Source of the DNA: Neostapfia colusana
Taxonomy: Eukaryota > Streptophyta > Magnoliopsida > Poales > Poaceae
Length of the DNA stretch: 64,000 bases
Direction of reading: 5' to 3'
Assembly (NCBI GenBank): GCA_030760725.1
Contig: JASWHV010000002.1
Coordinates: 65,031,900 to 65,095,899, forward strand
The translations under genes were made by a program, and so were the position numbers. Within the stretch, counting starts at the first letter, position 1, and every line of letters begins with the position of its first letter. Under the pieces are notes generated by a model. That model had not been told where the DNA came from. It ran no database searches and saw only the letters and a list, made by a program, of their open reading frames with translations. Positions 1 through 9,915 of this stretch are shown here, piece after piece.

Positions 1-1003
1 TCCAATCTCATGGTGGTGGATTGGTATAGACTTGGAAGTTTTATTTCTGGACTATCCAGAAATAATGAGTGAGACTTGTGCATTTCTGAGTGTAAATGCA
101 CGACTCGGAGGATGGTGTCTAAAACAGCGCCATGGCGGGTTAACCATGACATCCTAGGATGACATCGACCTTTTGTCCCTCTAAATCTATGAGAGACGTA
201 CGGTATACTCTACCTGCTAAGCATAATGGTGCATTTGAATCCATCATGCTTGCTGAAATTGTCCCACCCGGTGAACAAATCAAGTAAGGACTTTCGGTGG
301 GTAGTATTTGCAAGCTTTGTTTAGTAATAAAAGCTTGAGTAATGAAATTATGTGTGGCACCTGAGTAAAATAAAACTATAGAGGAATGTTAGTGGAGTTG
401 GAACATACCCGCAAGGATTGGCTCCCCCTCCGGCACGTCCTCTATGGCGATTTGGTGGACAGTGCCGGGCTTAGAATTTGCCCGCTGCACATTAATGGGG
501 TTCCGGGGCTAATTCCTCCCTGGAAACTGTGGTGCCACTCTGTCGCCTTGCCTCTCGGGGCAGTTGTTGGTGCAGTGCCCTGGGCGACCGCATTTGTAAC
601 ATGCGGTTGATATCTGCCCCGTGCTTGGAGGACGAAAGCCTGGATTGCACTGCTGAGGTGCAAACGCACGCGGCATCATCTGATGCTGCTGTTGTTGCTG
701 CGGAGGTGGTGCTGGTAGTGCCGGTCGGAACGCCGGTGGAGAATATGGCCGACTGCGAAATTGCATAGGCCGCTGCGGTGGTTGCCATTGTTGACCCGAT
801 GGTGAGCGGTACACCATCCGGTATTTTTGGGGAGGACCACCTCCCTCTCCGCTGCGCTGCGGCGCGCTTCGCTTCTTCTCCGCCGCTGCTAACTCCTTAC
901 CGGAGTCCTCTTGAACAATGGTACCATCAATAATATCAATGAGGCTGCCGCAATTGAACATCGCCAGCTTGTCCTTCAGGAGCGGATTAAGTGCGAGGGC
1001 CTC
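1..1003 (-). pseudogene. Gag C-terminus and aspartic protease remnant of element E
   Basis: Reading right to left, the minus strand gives the end of a gypsy gag: the NPLLKDKLAMF segment, a P/Q-rich linker and a CCHC zinc knuckle of the form CYKCGRPGHCTNNC near 545-590. A stop follows after the PGRN residues (about 509). The protease follows near 130-370. Its catalytic motif, expected as FDSGATH, reads FYSGATH here (about 350-370), so the catalytic aspartate is lost. The close homologue at 60662-61339 keeps the Asp. The gag N-terminal half is missing because gag is fused to LTR sequence near 1003, and roughly 60 bp just before the junction are also lost relative to element C. This is a dead copy; the family call is firm. 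Confidence 0.8.
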
Positions 1004-3602
1004 ATTGCCTCGACGAGCCCGGATCATGCTTAGGGGTGCTGCATTGCACAGCACCGGATAACACACATAAAAGGTACAAAGCGGAAGCAATTTTTTATTA
1101 CATAAAAGAGTTTATAGACATGTTAGCAACAAAATATGGTCAGTCCAAACACCCGGGCATAGATTAAGCACAAAGTTCACGTTCATCACGTGAACGTGTT
1201 CCCTCTAGCACACACGCATACTAACACGGCAGCGTGCACAACTCCCATTCGATGGGGTTGCCCTATTGGGGGTCCATCTCCTCCTCATAACACCCAGCAA
1301 AAGCTTCAAACACAAGCAGTGAGCACGATGGCTCAACAAGTCTGACCCGTCTTCCCTAAACATGTAACTCTACATGCTATAATTACAATGTGTAATAGGA
1401 AAGTAAGTTGCAAAGGAGACGCCTAAATAGTTAAACCTTACTTTCAAGTTTTAGCAGCAAGTTGTGGAGAACCTCATGCTAAGACACATAAGAGAGCTGC
1501 AATCAAACAAGAAACACATTTCTCTCATGTGCTTTGCCCAAGGTTGAAAAGAACTTTAGTTTGCTCTAAACTATAACAATTCATTAGCAACCAAGGTATA
1601 GCTTTCAACCAGCAACTTTTACACATGACTCTAGCCTGTTCTTTCTACGTCACGGTACAGTGAACAAGTGGTACTCACTGACCGCGAGGGACGGCGATTA
1701 TAATCGATTTACACCTGCAGGGTTACCCGAATAACCCGTCACATACGCCCGTACTCGATGTTGCCTACAGAAACCATCACGGACGTCGTACACAACCACC
1801 TTTCACCCGTCAGCCAAATGTTGAACCAGTCCAATCGTCCCGAGCAAGAGGTCTCTGCGCGCGCATCCACAGTGCCGCCAGCCGATTTACACCTCGAGCT
1901 CTCAACCTACCCTCTGAACGACCAGCTATGCCTCAACACCCAGCTACCCCAGTTGCATCTGTTTCCCAGTTGCCATACAGTCGGTAGGTCTTCGGTACTG
2001 TTCTAGCTTGTTCAACAGGCCCGCACACGGCTCAGTCCTCAATCGACACAAGCGGAGCTATAGCACCCAGGCCCCAAAGTCCTGCTGCCCTTACTCTCCG
2101 CTCGGTCTCATTTTTCTTGCCATGTGTCCCATTTGCTATCTCTAACCGAGTGGTATGCCTCTAGGCTATTCTCGCGAGCAGTTCCAACTACTCGACTTGT
2201 ACTGAATCCTACACTATCTTCGCATTGCAGTAGCTAATCGAGGTTTAAAAATTTAAGCCCAACCCAGGTTTTTCTTGGCTATGCATTTGGGTTTTCAAAA
2301 AAGACTCTAATGCATAAATAAAGTGGATACTCAATGTAAGTTTTCAAAACAATAAAGTTTATAAAAGGCTAATGCAAACCAGATCTTGCCTTGCTGCTGT
2401 TGGTCGTAGGCTAGCTGTTCCTCCGGAGGTATGAAGTCTAAGACTTCTGGCTCCTCCTCAACCTTAGCGACTACACAAGATAAATATATGTATATATGTC
2501 AATTTGAATGCATTTGAATTTGAAGTTGAATTTGTTAAGACCATAAGTACTGCTAGACAGGCCCAATGACTCTGAATTTTTTACTTTGGTCTAGATACAA
2601 CACAAACAGTTATTTGGCCAAGTTTCATTTGCATCAAATCTCATTTGATCCCTCCATAAAAAAAATGTGTATTTGGCCTTAATTGGAGCTGTTAGGGTCT
2701 TCTAGGCATTTTCATGGAGCAAGCCATGACTTTCTGGAAACTAGATTTTCAGAGGGTTCAAATGGAATTGGTTTCACTTAATTTGAATATTCCTAGCCAA
2801 AGATATGAGATAAACAAGTTCAGAGATATACTGAAAAATGTTTCTGGACATTTTTCATTTTCTCTGAAACAGTTTCCTTAATCACACCATTAGGTGGATC
2901 ATACGAGCAAAAATGGATCTGAATTTTTTTATGGTAGCTCAGGGATATTATGTTGAACATCCTGGCCAAAACTTCATAATTTTGCTCCAAAGGGTTCTCC
3001 AGTTAAAATTCTAAACAGTTTAAATTTTGAAGATTTAATTCTGGAGAAATAAGGGTTTTCATAAAGTGAAACTTGATTTGTTGGAAAGTACAGAGCTAAA
3101 TCCAACAAAATTTGGTTCACTCAATTTGGAGTTTTCTAGCCAAAGTTATGTGGGTTTGAAGTTTGAACTAGAAACTGAAATTCAGGAAATGTTTAAATCC
3201 GTGCCGGTGGGTCCCATGTGCTCGGCTTCTTCTTCTTCCTTGCACCAAACGCCCAACGGCGGTGGTATCCGGCGAGACTCGCCGGAACCGAGTTCCCGGC
3301 CACCTCTCGGGCCGAAACTTGCCGCCTCCCCGTTTTCCGACCTCCTGAACTCATCTGCGGGCTCGGCGGCCGCCAGCGATCCCCGGAAACACGTGTGCAC
3401 CGGTGACAGCGGAACCTAGGGTTCCGGCGAGGTCGGTCTCGCGGTACACGGAACCAAACCGGTCAGAAATTGCTCAGAGAGCATCAGTGGAGCACGAGGA
3501 ACATGAAACAACACCTTTTGGAAGCTAGGAATGCTGGCAAACATACTCTCGACGGTGAGCCTAGGTTTTTGCATCGGCAGCGAGGAAAACGGTCATATCA
3601 CG
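1004..3602 (-). repeat. Partial 5' LTR of element E (reverse orientation)
   Basis: The sequence aligns by eye with the other reversed LTRs, sharing the blocks around CAGCACCGGATAAC and TACAAAGCGGAAGC, the ACCGCGAGGGACGGCGATTA block and the long AT-rich stretch before 3200. The first 15-20 bases expected at the left LTR edge (TGACGCGG...) are missing at the gag fusion. The right side is cut at 3602 by element B. The GC-rich block near 3200-3420 matches the version in H rather than that in B and C. It contains no gene; short open frames here recur in every LTR copy. Confidence 0.8.
3598..3602. other. Candidate left target-site duplication of element B (tcacg)
   Basis: These are the five bases immediately left of B's LTR start TGTAAGGGC. 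The partner copy would lie at B's far end, outside the window, so this is unconfirmed. Confidence 0.35.
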
Positions 3603-5194
3603 TGTAAGGGCTTAAGTTTTTGCACACCTTCAAAGTGTTCATCACATCCCACACACACCTCATTTGAGGAAAACTTATGAACATATTTGAAGAGCAAGTA
3701 AACACCATCAACATGGTCATTAGAGAATGAACTCACAAAATGCAAAAGTAGTAGTTTCCCACATGCATCATGTAAGGGCTGAGCCTATGAAAAACTCCTA
3801 CACCTTGCTAGGAATGCTCATGCCAAATTTCACCCAAATCCAAAACCTTTTTGAGGTACTTTTGGGTATAATTAGAAAGAGGCTAGTTTGAACTCAAATT
3901 GAAATTCAAACTCCTTTCATCCGATAAATTCAAAAGTGGGATTCGAATTCACAGTCAGCACATTTTTGTGAGCTCACACACCAATTTTCACTCCATTTGG
4001 AGTTGATCTTGACATGAGCCAATTTGAGCAAATTCAAATATAATTTGAGTTTCAAACTGCATTTGTGCTATGAATATATTCAAACACTTCACAATTTGAA
4101 TTCTACCAATTTCAAATGGACATTTGGTGGATAATTCAAATTGCAAAGGGTATTAGAGGCACTACTGTTTAGAGCAGTGGGAGAAATTAAATTTCAGAGG
4201 TTAAACTGGGTGTGGGACCCTCCTGTCAGCCTCACCAGTGATCAAACCGAGTGAAACAACCGTGCTCTGTTTCTTGCACTCGACATAGCAGGCGCCACGG
4301 CGAGGAAACGGCAAGGACAGCAGCTGCTTGCCGCCTCTGGTCACCGAACCACCTCTCTGCCCTCTTATCCTCGCACCCGAGCCGTCCCAGCTTCATCTCA
4401 CCGCTGTCCCGATGTCCTCCCACACAGAAACTTCGCTACACCTTGCCGCTCACCCGAGCTCTCGGTTGTACCGTCGCCCGGGCGAACCAGTGGTTGTTAC
4501 GACAAGCTGAGACCACAACTGAGTTCGCCGACCTTGCTCGACGTTCTCGCACCGGTTCCAGACCGTGACCGATCCTCCTCGAGCTCCACCGCGCCATTCT
4601 TTTTTCCTCGGTTCAACCCGAGCCGCCGCCACGGGAACAACTCGTCCGGCCACCACATCCCACCTTTCTCCGAGCTGTGAACAGAAAAGAGGTTCGTCAT
4701 CGATCCGCCTTTCATTACCGCAAGCTCCGGCGGCGTGACATGAGCTGCCGATGCCGGAATTTCATGATTTTGTGCTGGTGTACAAAAGAGACCGCCGGAC
4801 CAATTCGCAAAATTTGTGCTACACAACGCACCACTCATCACCTAACATAGAGAACTACTTCTAGACGTCCTTTGAGTTCATCACGACCTTCCCTATGGTG
4901 CACTGATGCTCTACGACCGTTAGCTCGATCTTTTGAGGTGCTAGGAAGCCCGGCCGACACGGCCGAAGTTCTTCCGAAGCCGCCGCTTGTCGCCGGCCAT
5001 GTTCCGGTGGTTGTCATGTCGAGCTAAGTCCAGCACCGTGTTCCCCGTGTGGGATTAGGCAGAGGCGGCAAAAATCTTGGAGTTTGGCACACGGCAGATC
5101 CCCTCCGGTGAGCACTCTAGTGAGGGGGGCGGCGGCCGAGCGTGGGAGGTCGGGAGGTTGAAGAAGCCCCCGGTCCCACGTGTCAGCAAGCGGA

Positions 5195-5202
5195 TATTTA
5201 AA
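5195..5202 (+). promoter_or_regulatory. Possible TATA box in B's LTR
   Basis: TATTTAAA lies inside the GC-rich part of the LTR, in the sense of the element. C and G retain the surrounding block, whereas E and H lack about 110 bp here. This is only a position-and-composition argument. Confidence 0.3.
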
Positions 5203-5711
5203 CCGGGGGTCTGTTGCAGCACCGGATCTGATGTGGCTGCGCGCGAAAAACTCTGTAGCCCCATGCCGCTGAGAAACTGACACGTCGCCCCGGTCCCACG
5301 TGCAGCAATTTAAACTTTTCCTGATTTTCAGTTTCTAGTTCAAACTTCAAACCCACATTACTTTGGCAAGGAAACTCCAAATCGAGTGAACCAAATTTTG
5401 TTGGAGTCAGCTCTCTGAGTACGTTCCAACAAATCACGTTTCACTTTATGAAAATCCTTATTTCTCCAGAATTAATTCTTCAAAATTTAAACTGTTTAGA
5501 ATTTTAAGTGGAGAACCCTTTGGAGGAAATTTCTGAAATTTGGCCAGGAGGTTCAACATAAGAACCCTGAGCTACCCTAAAATTTCAGATCCATTTGAGC
5601 TCATTTGATCCACCTAATGGTGTGATTAATAAAACTGTTCCAGAGAAAATGGAAAATGTCCAGAAACATTTTCAGAATTTCTCTGAAATTGTTTAGCTCA
5701 TATTTTTGGCT

Positions 5712-5716
5712 AGGAG
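5712..5716. other. Left target-site duplication of element D (aggag)
   Basis: Five bases abut D's left LTR, and the same five bases follow D's right LTR at 16537-16541. Confidence 0.9.
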
Positions 5717-5802
5717 TGAATGTAGCCTAGAGGGGGGGGTGAATAGGCTTTTTGACACTTTGTTGATTCCTGAAATATTTAGTAGGTTTATCAAATACAG
5801 GG

Positions 5803-6790
5803 AAATCGGACTAGTCCGGTAGAGTGCGGACTAGTCCGTTTTCTACTCAGAGAAAAATCGGACTAGTCCGGTACTGTGCGGACTAGTCCAGTATGCGTGG
5901 ACTAGAAAATCAAGATTGATCAGTATGTTCACTTCTAGTACTCTATGCAGCCGAAATTAATTGATAATTTAGATGTATTGCAAAAGTGAGACAATGAATG
6001 ACAGAGATCAACTTTGGTTTCAATGCTTCAATGTAAATTTCACAAGATTAATTAAACACTAGAATATGATGAATAATAAATGAACAAGAGTAGGAGACAA
6101 GTGTTTATCCCGAGGTTCAATTCCACGAAGGAAATCTATGTCCCCGTTGAGGAGTCCACTAAGGACCGGGTCTTCACCAACCCTACCCTCGTCGAATCGC
6201 CACGGAGGCCGATTCTCTTCCACTAATCATAAAGGGCAAATAAATCGTTCAAGGGGCCTTCTCACAAGTTGAGGGCTCCCCAAGAACTACAATGAATGAA
6301 CACACCAAACACACTCAAAAGATGAACAATTAATGAACAAAAGTGTGCGAGAGATCAAATCCAAGAGCTCGAGATGTGTAGAACAAGTCTCTCCTTTGAT
6401 CAATTTCTAATCCCCAAAGATTTGATCCTTTTTGGGTTAGAATGTGTGGAGAGATGTGGATTTTGGGCTCTTGGGAGGTGTGACAACGCAGGAGGTTGAA
6501 GAGTTATGTTGGTATGGCCATACACCTCTTTTTATAGTAGGGTTTCCAATGGCTACGTTAGGGTTTGCGAAGTCGGGACTAGTCCGTGGTTGACTCCGGA
6601 CTAGTCCGGTGTGTGGTGTATAGAAAACGCAAAGTGTTGTGAGATACTGGACTACTCCGTAGGAGTGCAGACTAGTCCGATGTCTACTCAGAGATATATC
6701 GAACTAGTCCGGTCCATATCGGACTAGTCCGTTTTGTGGTCAGAAAGAAAATCAGACTATTCCGGTTGATATCGGACTAGTCCGCACATG
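5803..6790. repeat. Palindrome clusters (GGACTAGTCC) in D's left LTR
   Basis: About a dozen perfect or one-to-two-mismatch copies of the palindrome CGGACTAGTCCG occur in two clusters, 5803-5930 and 6570-6790, spaced roughly 15-45 bases apart. They are often followed by a recurring spacer (TCTACTCAGAGA or the like). The same clusters sit at equivalent places in the right LTR. Confidence 0.85.
6529..6537 (-). promoter_or_regulatory. TATA box in D's 3' LTR
   Basis: The minus strand reads CTATAAAAA. The equivalent site in the other LTR is 16045-16053. Confidence 0.65.
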
Positions 6791-7044
6791 CTAAATTTTT
6801 GCAGTTAGTGTGATTTCTTCCACTTGAGCTCGTGGGGTGTGTTTCTCCAACACACTCTATACTATGTGATCTAATCTTTTCAGCTTTTGAGCTCTTATCA
6901 ATTTGAATCCTCCTTCTCTTTTCTTTTTGCGCTTTCTTCCTAATTTCTTTGAGAACCTGCGCTCATCTCAACAATTTTGTTAGGGTCTTATTTGTTTGTC
7001 ATAAATCAACCAAAACCCAAAAGGGATGCCTAGATGCACTTTCA

Positions 7045-7058
7045 ATCTCTCCCTTTTT
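7045..7058 (-). other. Polypurine tract of element D
   Basis: Read on the minus strand, this is AAAAAGGGAGAGAT ending exactly at the 3' LTR. It is the plus-strand DNA priming site. Confidence 0.8.
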
Positions 7059-7309
7059 GGTGATTGATGACAACCAATTGAGATCACACAAATATAATAA
7101 GAAAAGTTCAGATTTTCATAAAGTGTGAACATATGAGTTTTGAACAAAAAGGCAATGAAGACATAAGACATATGTGCACTCTATATGGTGGGGTGCAAAA
7201 CTATATGTGTGAGCAATAATTTTGATGTGAATATCATAATGAGCATAATCATAACAGTTTTAAACATACATCATTAATCATAAGCATAACATAGTCATCT
7301 CACAAAAAC

Positions 7310-7393
7310 CATAATGATAACATAAGTCTAACAAAAGCATGATGGTAGCATAAGTCTTACAACAGCATAATGATAGCATAGGTCTTACAAAAT
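7310..7393. repeat. Three-unit 28-bp tandem repeat in D
   Basis: Units at 7310-7337, 7338-7365 and 7366-7393 share the pattern CATRATGRTARCATARGTC followed by a TWACAAMAK tail. A decayed fourth unit lies just to the left. The array sits between the third ORF and the 3' LTR. Confidence 0.7.
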
Positions 7394-7517
7394 CTCATTT
7401 CTTAAGCTACGACAAGAAAGGGAAGACCTACGACCTAAGACTCCCCCTCAATCTCTCCCCCTTTGGCAGCAAGGCACCAAAAACAAGGAGAGGAGGGATC
7501 TACTTGTCGTCGCCAAC

Positions 7518-8803
7518 TCACTCCTTGCTATCGGTCCTCTCTTCGTCTTCATCATCAGGCTGATGAGGAGGAGAGGAACCACTCGTCGTGCCAAAGTAGG
7601 CACGCTCTGATGGAGAGAGAGGAGGAAGCTCTGTAAAATCAGATGCAGAGTCCTCTGAGATGACCGGGGATCCAATAGGCTCAATCTCCAGTTTTTGGCA
7701 TATTTCTTTGACATTGGCCTTCATGTATCTCATTTCTTGTTTTCTTTCCTTGTTCATCTTATGAAGCTTCACCTCAGTTTTGCGGCAAGAACTGAAAATA
7801 GCAGCCAAAAACTTCATAACCCCACTAGAAGAACCTTTGTGTGGAGATGCCCTAGTCTTGGATGAAGGCCTTGTATCAAGGTTCTCAAATAACCTTGGAC
7901 GCTCCCGACATCTCCATCCGTTGGAGCAATGGTCTTCCGGAGCACTCTGTTGAGAACAATGAAGGGTGGCTTCATGTTCTTGGTTGAGGTGGGATTGCAT
8001 GGGAGTCGAGTATCATAGAGAAACTCCATCTTGTCCTTCTCCACCACTCCCAGATTGTGAATCACAATCTTATCATTGCCGGTGTCCTCAAGGTGCAATA
8101 GTCTAGCAAACTCAGTGTCGGAAATTGTGTACTTGTATCCATGTGTCATCCAAGTCACTTTGTCTTCTCCATCATGGGCAAATTGGCAAGTTGCATAGAA
8201 CTGGGCAATGATCTCATCATTCTAGTTGTATCTGAAGGAGAGCAGGTCCTTGAGTTCGTGTCTCTCTGCAGCCTCTATGACCTCCTCAAAAGCTTCACAG
8301 CTCTTCCTTTCAAAGTATGTCCAGTTGATTCATTGACTTTGGACCACTGGAGTCTTCATTTGGAGGTACACCGAACTGTAGTAGTCCGAGTGAAAGTTGC
8401 TCCAAAATCTCTTGTCAGCTGCCCTTTTGGCAGTGCTATAGGCATCAACCATCCTCAGGTTCCATGCCACATCACTTCCCTTGCCATTGAACTTCTGCTC
8501 CGAGGGATCCCTATTTCCCTGCCTTGGAGCTGTCATCTTGAGGGGACCAATCGGGCCGGAAGCAAGCCCCTTTCACTTGCCCTTGGTTTGGCGTTGAGCC
8601 GCCGAGCTAGAACCAGCTACATTTGCTTTTGAAGCTGGTCTCTTGATTGTAACCTTTCGACGCACCCTAGGTGGGGTGAGTGAAGGCTCGGCAGAACGCT
8701 CTTGTTGCTTGTTGGAGTGAGACTCCGGAGGATGAGATATCACATCTTGATCTCGATCCATCTCGGCCTCAAAGTCGGATAGACTCTCATTCGATCCCGA
8801 CAT
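7518..8803 (-). pseudogene. Third ORF of element D (env-position protein, unknown function)
   Basis: This frame lies downstream of pol, where SIRE-type elements carry an extra ORF. It starts at the ATG at 8803 (MSGSNESLSD), has an acidic N-terminus and then a basic, NLS-like stretch (RVRRKVTIKRP). The middle part reads around WNLRMVDAYST and TISDTEFARLLHLED. A lysine-rich coiled-coil-like segment (KLHKMNKERKQEMRYMK) and an acidic C-tail follow, ending with DEERTDSKE. In-frame stops near 8570 and between about 8330 and 8160, and a frameshift near 7900, break the roughly 430 codons. I see no signal peptide or transmembrane segment, so 'env' describes position only. Domain name unknown to me. 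Confidence 0.65.
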
Positions 8804-8904
8804 GATTTCTGACAAGGAAGGTATAAGGGATATGAATAATCAAGGATGACAAGGGATTGCTTTGAATTGACATAAGCTAGGATTCATTGATAAAATCCCT
8901 GAAT

Positions 8905-9530
8905 CAGGGCATACCGGACTAGTCCGGTGTTCAGGGTCAGACTAGTCCGGAGTACCGGACTTGTTCGCCCTAAGAATGGACTAGTCCGTTATGAGGCTGC
9001 TCAAGCCCTAACTTGTCAAAATTTGAGATTATTCAATGCAAATATGATCTAGGGTACATGGAATACCTCAATAGAGCATATATTAACTAGAGGAGCTAAG
9101 CAAATTGAGCAAGAGCGTGGAAAATCGAAGGTTCTAGGGTTTGGAGAGTAGTTTACCAAATCCTTCGATTTGAGGCGTTGAAGGTGCTCTTGATGCAGAC
9201 TAGTCCGTGGTCTTTGATGCCTTTGCAATGGAGATCGATTCCCACGGAAATTTGGTGGTTTTGATGGAGAACTTGCAAATCCGCCTTGGGAGCACTTGAG
9301 TGAGGAGAGAGAGAGTTGGAAGGGTTGTGAGGATGAAGAAGATTAGGTTTAAACCGGCCTTAGGGTTATGGAGTCGAAATATCGGACTAGTCCGGACCAT
9401 ATCGGACTAGTCCGTTTTCTGGTCAGAGAGAAAATCGGACTAGTCCATGGTTGTCCGGACTAACGGACCTAGTGCGGACTAGTCTGCAAGTGCGGACTAG
9501 TCCGGGGTGACCACGGACTAGTCCGTGGTC
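8905..9530. repeat. Palindrome-bearing spacer between D's pol and third ORF
   Basis: GGACTAGTCC palindromes recur here as in the LTRs: two or more near 8910-8985, one near 9203, and at least five in 9375-9530. One near 9375-9410 repeats the LTR arrangement of two copies joined by an ACCATAT-like spacer. I find no supported gene in 8816-9915. The last third, to 9915, is AT-rich with a short GA run near 9710. Confidence 0.75.
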
Positions 9531-9915
9531 CCTTGTACAGAAGTGTACAATACATATATATGTATGTATTCAAATGTTCCTATTAAGGGATAAGGGACAA
9601 AGGCACACAAATATTCTTGATGAATATGATCAGTAAACATACAACAATCAAGCTATGACCATGATTCACCAAGATCAAGTAACTAACATAGTTTTTAGGA
9701 GAAAAAATAGAGAGAGAGAGATGATTTTTCAACATATTAGCATGATTTTGAGGATGGTATACAGGTATGCAAGTTTTCAATCCACGTTTCGAGCACCAAG
9801 CGTTTTTCATCAAATGGCTTGGTAAAGATATCGACTAGTTGTTTTTCAGTGTTGACATGGGAAATGGCTATGTCTCCTTTCATTGAGTGATCTCTCAAAA
9901 AATGATGTCGGATAT

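Larger units (their letters stand above)
1..3602 (-). mobile_element. Element E: truncated Tekay-like Ty3/gypsy retrotransposon (5' portion)
   Basis: Protease and gag remnants on the minus strand (1-1003) run directly into a reversed LTR (1004-3602) that matches the LTRs at 33553-37424 and 54093-57617. The LTR stops abruptly at 3602, where B begins with TGTAAGGGC in the opposite orientation. About 1.3 kb of E's LTR is therefore missing here and should lie beyond B. The primer site, leader, pre-gag ORF and gag N-terminus are absent. E is the oldest visible layer of the nest. Confidence 0.8.
3603..5716 (+). repeat. 5' LTR of element B, first part
   Basis: The LTR starts TGTAAGGGC and runs in the opposite sense to E, H and C. 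It includes a GC-rich block (4250-5290) and an AT-rich block (5300-5716). It stops where D's target duplication aggag sits, and resumes at 16542. The blocks at 4900-5290 match the reversed LTR of C at 55780-56200. A TATA-like TATTTAAA lies at 5195-5202. There is no protein-coding gene. Confidence 0.8.
5717..7044 (-). repeat. 3' LTR of element D
   Basis: This 1328-bp LTR matches 15235-16536. It has TG...CA ends, a TATA box at 6529-6537 and two clusters of the palindrome CGGACTAGTCCG (5803-5930 and 6570-6790). The polypurine tract sits immediately to its right, confirming the minus-strand orientation. Confidence 0.9.

Noticed and set aside
1758..2006. An 82-codon frame recurring in E, B (17322-17573, minus), H (34337-34585) and, broken, C (54816-55028)
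   Set aside because: It is always antisense within the same LTR block and recurs because the LTRs are homologous. There is no start context or domain, and the amino-acid pattern follows the DNA repeat.
4251..4568. GC-rich open frames in B's LTR (also 56091-56423 in C and 46199-46618 in G)
   Set aside because: High GC lowers stop frequency. Frames are not conserved between the homologous LTR copies, so captured host exons are not supported.
8141..8632. A 163-codon plus-strand frame opposite D's third ORF
   Set aside because: It is a shadow of the minus-strand frame, which has recognisable composition and position; the plus-strand product has no sign of being a gene.
7518..8803. Calling D's third ORF an envelope gene
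   Set aside because: No signal peptide, membrane segment or cleavage-site pattern is visible; only its position resembles env.
5803..9530. Repeated 12-base motif considered as a CRISPR-like array
   Set aside because: Repeats are short, palindromic and irregularly spaced inside a plant retrotransposon, with no cas genes.
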